From Notoacmeibacter sp. (GTDB lineage Bacteria > Pseudomonadota > Alphaproteobacteria > Rhizobiales > Rhizobiaceae): a stretch of 64,000 nt of DNA. The DNA lies in assembly GCA_019912385.1 (NCBI GenBank), contig JAIOIW010000025.1:48273-112272 (forward strand), given 5' to 3'. The position numbers were made by a program, and so were the translations under genes. The stretch's first letter is position 1. Each line of letters begins with the position of its first letter. The notes under the pieces are model-generated. The model searched no databases, was not told the origin of the DNA, and worked only from the letters and a program-made list of their open reading frames with translations. Shown here one piece after another: positions 58,599-64,000 of this stretch.

Positions 58599-61177
58599 GT
58601 GATACGAAATCGGGTGACGACAAGACTCTGAGCGTGACGCCGAAGAAGACGCTGACGCTCAAACGGCCGGGAACCGAACAGGGGACCGTTCGCCAGAGCT
58701 TCAGCCATGGGCGCACCAAGGCTGTCGTCGTCGAAACCAAGAAGCGCAAGTTCTCGCGTCCGGATGAGAAGCCGGAAGCGGCGCCGGCGGCCGCCAGCCC
58801 GAAGCCGAAAGCCGAAGCGCCTGCCGCACCGGCCGCACCTGCGGCGCCGAAGGGTGGAGAGCGGGTGTCTGGCGTCGTGTTGTCTGATCTGTCAAGCGGC
58901 GAGATCGAGGCACGCCGACGCGCGCTGGAAGAGGCCAAGCTGCGCGAAGTGGAAGAGCGCAAGCGTGCCGCCGAGGATGCGAAACGCCGCGCCGAGGAAG
59001 ACGAGCGCCGGGCCAGGGAGCGCGAGGAATCGGAGCGCCGTCAGGCCGAGGAGGCCGCTCGCCTTCAGGCCGAAACCGAAGCCAAGGTGCTCGCCGAAGA
59101 AAAGGCGCGCAAGCGCAACCTCGATGCCGACACATCCAAGGCGGCCATGCAGCCGGACGTCGGCGGTGCCGGCGATGCGGAAGGCGCACGTGGCCCGCGC
59201 CGCAGTGGTGGGGGCGGTGGTGGCGCGGTCAAGCCCGAAGCCGCCGCGCCGCGCCCTGCGAAACCGAAGGCCGAGGAAGACCGCCGCCGCGGCAAGCTGA
59301 CGCTAAACCGCGCGACGTCAGATGATGGCGAAGGCCGTGGCCGTTCGCTGTCGTCGATGCGCCGTCGCATGGAAAAATTCAAGCGCAGCCAGATCCAGGA
59401 GCCGCGCGAGAAGATCATTCGCGAAGTCGTCCTGCCGGAGACGATCACCGTGCAGGAACTGGCGCAGCGCATGGCCGAACGGTCGGTCGAGGTCGTTAAG
59501 TTCATGATGAAGCAGGGCCAGATGATCAAGCCCGGCGACGTCATCGACGCCGACACCGCCGAACTGATCGCCGTCGAATTCGGCCACACCGTCAAGCGCG
59601 TGTCGGAATCCGATGTCGAGACCGGAATCTTCGGTGTCGAGGACCGGCCCGAGGACCTGAAGCAGCGTCCGCCGGTCGTCACCATCATGGGCCATGTCGA
59701 CCACGGCAAGACGTCGCTGCTCGACGCCATCCGCAAGACTAACGTGGTGTCGGGCGAGGCCGGCGGCATCACCCAGCATATCGGCGCCTACCAGGTCACC
59801 TCGCCCTCGCACGGCAAGATCACGTTCATCGACACCCCGGGTCATGCTGCCTTCACCGCCATGCGGGCGCGCGGCGCCAAGGTGACGGACATCGTGGTTC
59901 TGGTGGTGGCCGCCGACGACGGCGTGATGCCGCAGACGGTGGAAGCCGTCCATCATGCCAAGGCGGCGAAGGTTCCGATCATCGTTGCCATCAACAAGAT
60001 CGACAAGCCCGACGCGAAACCCGACCGCGTGCGCACCGAACTGCTCCAGCACGAAATCCAGGTCGAGTCGCTTGGCGGCGACGTGCTCGATGTCGAAGTG
60101 TCCGCGATCAAGAAGCTCAATCTCGACAAGCTGCTCGAAACCGTCGGCTTGCAGGCGGAAATTCTCGACCTCAAGGCCAATCCCGACCGCCCCGCCGAGG
60201 GTACCGTTATCGAAGCCAAACTCGACCGCGGCCGCGGACCGGTCGCCACCGTGCTCGTACAGCGCGGCACGCTGCATGTCGGCGATATTGTCATCGCCGG
60301 CACCGAGTGGGGGCGCGTGCGCGCGCTCGTCAACGACAACGGCCAGGCCGTCCAGGGAGCCGGCCCCTCGATCCCGGTCGAGGTTCTGGGCTTCAACGGC
60401 ACGCCCGACGCCGGCGACCGTCTCGCTGTCGTCCAGACGGAAGCCCGCGCCCGCGAAGTGACCGACTACCGCGCGCGTCAGCGACGCGACAAGATGGCCG
60501 CGCGGGCCACCGGCATGCGCGGATCGCTCGAACAGATGATGGCGCAGGTCAAGACCGCCGGGCGCAAGGAATTTCCGCTCATTATCAAAGGCGACGTACA
60601 GGGCTCGATCGAGGCCATCCAGGGCGCGCTTGAGAAACTGTCCACCGAGGAGGTGGCGGCGCGCATCATCCATTCCGGCGCCGGCGGAATCACGGAGTCG
60701 GACGTCACGCTCGCCGAATCCTCGGGTGCCGCCATCATCGGCTTCAACGTGCGCGCCCACAAGGAGGCGCGCGCGGCGGCCGAGCAGGCCGGCACCGAGA
60801 TCCGCTACTACAACATCATCTATGACCTCGTCGATGACGTGAAAAAGGCGATGTCCGGCCTGCTTGCGCCCACGATGCGCGAGACCATGCTGGGCAACGC
60901 CCAGGTGCTGGAAATCTTCAACGTCTCCAAGGTCGGCAAGATTGCCGGCTGCCGCGTCACCGACGGCGTCGTGGAGCGCGGCGCCAATGTCCGCCTGATC
61001 CGCGACAATGTCGTCGTCCACGAAGGCAAGCTTTCGCAGCTCAAGCGTTTCAAGGACGACGCCAGGGAAGTTTCCGCCGGCCAGGAGTGCGGCATGGCCT
61101 TCGAGAATTACCAGGACATGCGCGTCGGCGATGTCATCGAATGCTACCGGGTGGAGCAGGTACAGCGCAGCCTGTGA
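58595..61177 (+). CDS. infB: Translation initiation factor IF-2
   Basis: The 860-residue GTPase places initiator tRNA. It has a long low-complexity, Ala/Lys/Glu-rich N-terminal region with a coiled-coil stretch (about 100-190), an IF2-N domain (about 280-330), and the G domain with GHVDHGKTS (about 365), [12 protein letters not shown] and NKIDKPD. The C-terminal domains bind fMet-tRNA. Its ATG overlaps the ylxR-type gene stop. Confidence 0.96.
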   Translation: MSDTKSGDDKTLSVTPKKTLTLKRPGTEQGTVRQSFSHGRTKAVVVETKKRKFSRPDEKPEAAPAAASPKPKAEAPAAPAAPAAPKGGERVSGVVLSDLSSGEIEARRRALEEAKLREVEERKRAAEDAKRRAEEDERRAREREESERRQAEEAARLQAETEAKVLAEEKARKRNLDADTSKAAMQPDVGGAGDAEGARGPRRSGGGGGGAVKPEAAAPRPAKPKAEEDRRRGKLTLNRATSDDGEGRGRSLSSMRRRMEKFKRSQIQEPREKIIREVVLPETITVQELAQRMAERSVEVVKFMMKQGQMIKPGDVIDADTAELIAVEFGHTVKRVSESDVETGIFGVEDRPEDLKQRPPVVTIMGHVDHGKTSLLDAIRKTNVVSGEAGGITQHIGAYQVTSPSHGKITFIDTPGHAAFTAMRARGAKVTDIVVLVVAADDGVMPQTVEAVHHAKAAKVPIIVAINKIDKPDAKPDRVRTELLQHEIQVESLGGDVLDVEVSAIKKLNLDKLLETVGLQAEILDLKANPDRPAEGTVIEAKLDRGRGPVATVLVQRGTLHVGDIVIAGTEWGRVRALVNDNGQAVQGAGPSIPVEVLGFNGTPDAGDRLAVVQTEARAREVTDYRARQRRDKMAARATGMRGSLEQMMAQVKTAGRKEFPLIIKGDVQGSIEAIQGALEKLSTEEVAARIIHSGAGGITESDVTLAESSGAAIIGFNVRAHKEARAAAEQAGTEIRYYNIIYDLVDDVKKAMSGLLAPTMRETMLGNAQVLEIFNVSKVGKIAGCRVTDGVVERGANVRLIRDNVVVHEGKLSQLKRFKDDAREVSAGQECGMAFENYQDMRVGDVIECYRVEQVQRSL

Positions 61178-61195
61178 GTCCAAATTTCCGGGCTT

Positions 61196-61283
61196 CGTCG
61201 TTGCCGGGTTTGACCCGGCGATCCACCCTGAAAAATGCCCTTTGCGGAAATAATGGATGCCCGGATCAAGCCCGGGGATGACC
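61196..61283. repeat. Intergenic palindromic repeat between infB and rbfA
   Basis: GCCGGGTTTGACCCGGCGA and TGGATGCCCGGATCAAGCCC are two hairpin-prone halves joined by a spacer TGAAAAATGCCCTTTGCGG. The GATGCCCGG-TCAAGCCCGGGGATGAC pattern is a familiar dispersed repeat of Rhizobiales genomes. It lies in the 121-base infB-rbfA gap and may modulate rbfA translation or mRNA stability. Confidence 0.7.
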
Positions 61284-61298
61284 ACAATTGAGATTGCC

Positions 61299-61715
61299 AT
61301 GCGTAACAGGAAATCAAAGCACGAGGCCGGCCCCGGTGCATCGCAGCGCCAGTTGCGCGTCGGCGAACTGATCCGCCATGCGCTCGCCGAGATGCTCACG
61401 CGCGGGGAGGTGCACGACCCCGTGATCGAGGGCCATCTCATTACCGTCCCTGAGGTCCGCATGACGGCCGACATGCGGCTGGCGACGATCTATGTGATGC
61501 CGCTCGGCGGCAAGGACGAGAACGCGGTCATCGAAGCGCTCGATCGCAACAAGCGGTTCCTGCGCGGGGAAATCGCGCGGCGCGTTAACCTGAAATTCGC
61601 GCCAGAAATCCGCTTTCGAATCGACGAGCGATTCGATGAGGCGGAACGGATCGAGAAGCTTCTGCGAACGCCCGCGGTTCGCCGCGATATCGAGCAGGAC
61701 AAAGGCGAATCATGA
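61299..61715 (+). CDS. rbfA: Ribosome-binding factor A
   Basis: The 138-residue KH-like protein matures the 30S subunit. [31 protein letters not shown] and the conserved [17 protein letters not shown] are visible. ATG 61299 gives the family start; the longer frame begins in the upstream repeat. truB starts on its stop codon. Confidence 0.93.
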   Translation: MRNRKSKHEAGPGASQRQLRVGELIRHALAEMLTRGEVHDPVIEGHLITVPEVRMTADMRLATIYVMPLGGKDENAVIEALDRNKRFLRGEIARRVNLKFAPEIRFRIDERFDEAERIEKLLRTPAVRRDIEQDKGES

Positions 61716-62872
61716 CGCAGAATGATCCGCTCAAACTCGGTCGGCCTCATGCTGAGGAGCCGCCGAAGACGGCGTCTCGAAGCCCGCAAGTCGGGTTTGC
61801 CCGACTTGCGGCTTCACTTTCGCCGACATCCTTCGAGGCGGGCGCTTCGCACCCCCCTCAGGACGGGGGTGGCCGGAAACAGCAGCCCAGACGCGAGAAG
61901 CGCGACATGCATGGCTGGGTCGTGCTCGACAAGCCCGTCGGCATGACCTCGACGCACGCGGTTGCCGTGGTCAAGCGGCTGTTCTCGGCCAAGCGCGCCG
62001 GTCATGCCGGCACGCTCGATCCGCTTGCCTCCGGTTGCCTGCCGATCGCGCTCGGCGAGGCGACCAAGACCGTGCCGTTCATCGTTGACAGCCGGAAGAC
62101 TTATCGCTTCGCCGTGCGCTGGGGCGAGGAGCGCGATACCGACGACGCGGAAGGCCGCGTGATCGAAACCAGCGCGCAGCGACCCTCACGCGACGCCATC
62201 GCCGCGATCTGCCCGCGCTTTGTCGGCCGGATCGAGCAGGTCCCGCCGCGCTATTCGGCGATCAAGATCGAGGGCGAGCGCGCCTATGACCTGGCGCGCG
62301 ACGGGCAGCCGGTCGCCCTGCAGAGCCGAACCGTGGACATCGAGCGGCTGGAACTTGTCGACATCCCGGATCCCGACCACGCCGTGTTCGAGGCCGCCTG
62401 CGGCAAGGGCACTTATATCCGGGCGCTCGCCCGCGACATGGGCCGCCAACTCCGCTGTTTCGGCCACGTTTCGGCGTTGCGGCGGACCTCGGTCGGGCCG
62501 TTCGGGCCGGTTGAGATGATTTCGCTGGAACAACTTACGGCTTTATGCGATAGAGCCGCCGCCGGCGAGGCGCGCCTCGCCGATGCATTGCTGCCCGTCG
62601 AGACCGCGCTGGACGACATCCCGGCGCTGGCCGTCAGCCGGGCAGATGCGGCGAGGCTCCAGCGGGGCCAAGCCGTCCTCCTGCGTGGACGGGACGCTCC
62701 CATTCTCCACGGCACGGTGTACGTCACCGCAGCGGGCGAACTGGTCGCCCTTGCCGACGCCAACCGTGGCGAGATCGTCCCCAAGCGCGTGTTCAACCTC
62801 GCCGGGCTGCACGGCAGCATGGCACGAAGAAAGGTCGTCGACGATGTCGATCACGGTCAGCCGCAAGGCTGA
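61712..62872 (+). CDS. truB: tRNA pseudouridine55 synthase TruB, with repeat-derived N-terminal insert
   Basis: The 386-residue enzyme makes pseudouridine 55 in tRNAs. The catalytic segment [11 protein letters not shown], and [14 protein letters not shown] are intact. The start at 61712 overlaps rbfA (ATGA) and adds about 65 residues before the usual HGWVVLDKP start. About 42 of these are encoded by a palindromic repeat that keeps the frame, while the basic [12 protein letters not shown] just before HGWVV looks like the original N-terminus. A start at ATG 61908 is possible but would lack that basic stretch. The 3' end overlaps rpsO by 29 bases. Confidence 0.9.
   Translation: MTQNDPLKLGRPHAEEPPKTASRSPQVGFARLAASLSPTSFEAGASHPPQDGGGRKQQPRREKRDMHGWVVLDKPVGMTSTHAVAVVKRLFSAKRAGHAGTLDPLASGCLPIALGEATKTVPFIVDSRKTYRFAVRWGEERDTDDAEGRVIETSAQRPSRDAIAAICPRFVGRIEQVPPRYSAIKIEGERAYDLARDGQPVALQSRTVDIERLELVDIPDPDHAVFEAACGKGTYIRALARDMGRQLRCFGHVSALRRTSVGPFGPVEMISLEQLTALCDRAAAGEARLADALLPVETALDDIPALAVSRADAARLQRGQAVLLRGRDAPILHGTVYVTAAGELVALADANRGEIVPKRVFNLAGLHGSMARRKVVDDVDHGQPQG
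61745..61869. repeat. Palindromic repeat read in frame within the truB 5' end
   Basis: The element begins CCTCATGCTGAGGAGC and ends CCCCCCTCAGGACGGGGG as an imperfect inverted copy. Its centre is a perfect 12-bp hairpin, CCGCAAGTCGGG and CCCGACTTGCGG (61784-61811) with loop TTTG. CCTCATxCTGAGGAGC...TCTCGAAG is a recognisable dispersed Rhizobiales repeat. It contains no stop in the truB frame. Confidence 0.75.
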
Positions 62873-63113
62873 AGTCATCAAGGCGTACGCACGCAAATCC
62901 GGCGATACGGGCTCGCCGGAAGTCCAGGTTGCGATCCTGTCGGAGCGCATCAACAACCTGACCGAGCACTTCAAGACCCATGTCAAGGACAACCACTCGC
63001 GCCGCGGACTGCTCAAGCTCGTCTCGCAGCGCCGTCAGCTCCTCGACTACATCAAGCGCAACGACGAAGCCCGTTACAAGGACCTGATCGAGCGGCTCAA
63101 TATCCGCCGCTGA
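62844..63113 (+). CDS. rpsO: 30S ribosomal protein S15
   Basis: The 89-residue primary binder of 16S rRNA shows [40 protein letters not shown] and a C-terminal [12 protein letters not shown] 62844 gives the family start and lies inside the last 29 bases of truB in another frame, so it is probably coupled to truB translation as well as made from its own transcripts. Confidence 0.96.
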   Translation: MSITVSRKAEVIKAYARKSGDTGSPEVQVAILSERINNLTEHFKTHVKDNHSRRGLLKLVSQRRQLLDYIKRNDEARYKDLIERLNIRR

Positions 63114-63169
63114 TTGCTGCGCGGATTCCGCGCATCTGTGAAGCGGACGCGTATCGCGCCGCTGTACGT

Positions 63170-63189
63170 CCGGCGGCAGGAGCCGCCGG
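63170..63189 (+). terminator. Hairpin in the rpsO-pnp gap
   Basis: CCGGCGGC and GCCGCCGG form a perfect 8-bp stem with loop AGGA. No T run follows. It may be a weak rpsO terminator or the RNase-processed stem that autoregulates pnp, as known in E. coli. The 235-base rpsO-pnp gap contains no gene. Confidence 0.5.
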
Positions 63190-63348
63190 AAAGAAACGGG
63201 CACCAATGCAGGGCCCGTTCGCATCCGAAAGGGATGAACGCCATGGCAGGATCGCCGGGTGCTGTCGGACGCCGCTCATGCGCCACAGCATCTCGCCGTC
63301 TTGCTCATGGCTTTCATTCCGGTTCGAAAACCATGAGAGACAAGGAAC

Positions 63349-64000
63349 ATGTTCGATATCAATCGTGTTGAGCTCGATTGGGGCGGGCGCAAGCTCACCC
63401 TCGAGACCGGCAAGGTCGCGCGCCAAGCCGACGGCGCCATCATCGCCAGCTATGGCGAGAGCACCGTCATCGCCACCGTGGTGTCTGCCAGGGAGCCGAA
63501 ACCCGGAATCGATTTCCTGCCGCTGACCGTCAATTATCAGGAAAAGTTCTTCGCCGCCGGCCGCATCCCCGGCGGTTACTTCAAGCGCGAAGGCCGGCCG
63601 ACCGAGAAGGAAACCCTGGTTTCGCGCCTGATCGACCGTCCGGTCCGCCCGCTGTTTGCCAAGGGCTATCGCTGCGACACGCAGGTGATCGTCACCACGC
63701 TGTCCCATGACATGGAGAACGACCCCGACATCCTGGCCATGGTCGCCGCGTCGGCCGCGCTCACTTTGTCGGGCGCTCCGTTCATGGGCCCGATCGGGGC
63801 GGCGCGCGTCGGCTTCATCAACAACGAATACGTGCTCAATCCGCAGATCGACGAAATGTCGGAGAGCCGGCTCGATCTCGTGGTGGCAGGCACCGCCGAT
63901 GCGGTGCTGATGGTCGAATCGGAAGCCAACGAGCTCTCCGAGGAAATCATGCTCGGGGCGGTGATGTTCGGCCACCGGCATTTTCAGGCGGTAATCAAGG
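63349..64000 (+). CDS. pnp: Polyribonucleotide nucleotidyltransferase, 3' part outside window
   Basis: The first 217 codons are visible. The N-terminus [20 protein letters not shown], the RNase PH-like core [13 protein letters not shown] and the [14 protein letters not shown] segment identify PNPase, the phosphorolytic exonuclease of RNA degradation. An AAGGA ribosome site precedes ATG 63349. The frame runs open to the window end. Confidence 0.95.
   Translation, partial: MFDINRVELDWGGRKLTLETGKVARQADGAIIASYGESTVIATVVSAREPKPGIDFLPLTVNYQEKFFAAGRIPGGYFKREGRPTEKETLVSRLIDRPVRPLFAKGYRCDTQVIVTTLSHDMENDPDILAMVAASAALTLSGAPFMGPIGAARVGFINNEYVLNPQIDEMSESRLDLVVAGTADAVLMVESEANELSEEIMLGAVMFGHRHFQAVIK

Noticed and set aside
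59318..61474. Minus-strand 718-codon open frame
   Set aside because: Antisense shadow of infB and rbfA with no recognisable domains.

Overview
The window is GC-rich chromosomal DNA from an alphaproteobacterium, most likely of the order Hyphomicrobiales (Rhizobiales). I infer this from gene order and protein families: hemE/ppsR flanking a probable replication origin, parAB-rsmG-mnmG-mnmE-rho-hemJ-hemE, maf-coaE-dnaQ-secB-fxsA, hslUV next to hisB-hisH-hisA-hisF-hisE-coaA, and the phoH-ybeY-corC-lnt-praR-metK-trmB-rimP-nusA-ylxR-infB-rbfA-truB-rpsO-pnp run. Species cannot be decided from the window. Several genes use GTG or TTG starts (ppsR, maf, coaE, fxsA, phoH, metK, rimP, ylxR).

Region 1 (1-4619) is accessory: the end of a NitT/TauT-type ABC importer, a creatininase homologue with changed active-site positions, two short-chain dehydrogenases and an arginase-fold ureohydrolase, packed as one plus-strand operon. 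It looks like uptake and breakdown of a guanidino or cyclic ureido/amide compound whose identity is unknown. Region 2 (4824-18857) is the origin-proximal core. holA faces a minus-strand block hemE-hemJ-rho-mnmE-mnmG-rsmG-parA-parB. A plus-strand block ppsR-maf-coaE-dnaQ leaves from the other side of the hemE/ppsR gap, which carries DnaA-box-like 9-mers, an AT-rich stretch and four clustered GANTC sites and is the probable oriC. Five parS-like sites surround it; three share a variant arm that creates a GANTC (CcrM-type) methylation site.

Region 3 (18982-31223) holds envelope and protein quality-control genes (secB, fxsA, a Tim44-domain protein, mltA, smr, a DUF1402 protein, hslUV), then the histidine operon with a membrane gene and a 104-bp-offset duplication of the hisF start, coaA and tRNA-Arg(CCG). 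Region 4 (31224-44602) is more variable: a NosD-like beta-helix protein with a partner gene, a tiny His/Arg-repeat secreted peptide, pirin, a 1-Cys peroxiredoxin, prfC, two secreted DUF11/SdrD-type surface proteins, an amidase, argB, the decayed end of a DHA2-family efflux pump and a periplasmic DsrE-like protein.

Region 5 (44736-64000) is conserved information-processing core: tsaB-rimI-plsC, miaB, phoH-ybeY-corC-lnt, praR, metK, trmB, then rimP-nusA-ylxR-infB-rbfA-truB-rpsO-pnp behind a promoter and a terminator-like leader. Two repeat-like elements sit in this last operon, one between infB and rbfA and one read in frame inside the 5' part of truB. No insertion sequence, prophage or CRISPR array was seen. 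The most unusual signals are the GANTC-bearing parS variants, the origin GANTC cluster, the partial hisF duplication and the repeat inside truB.
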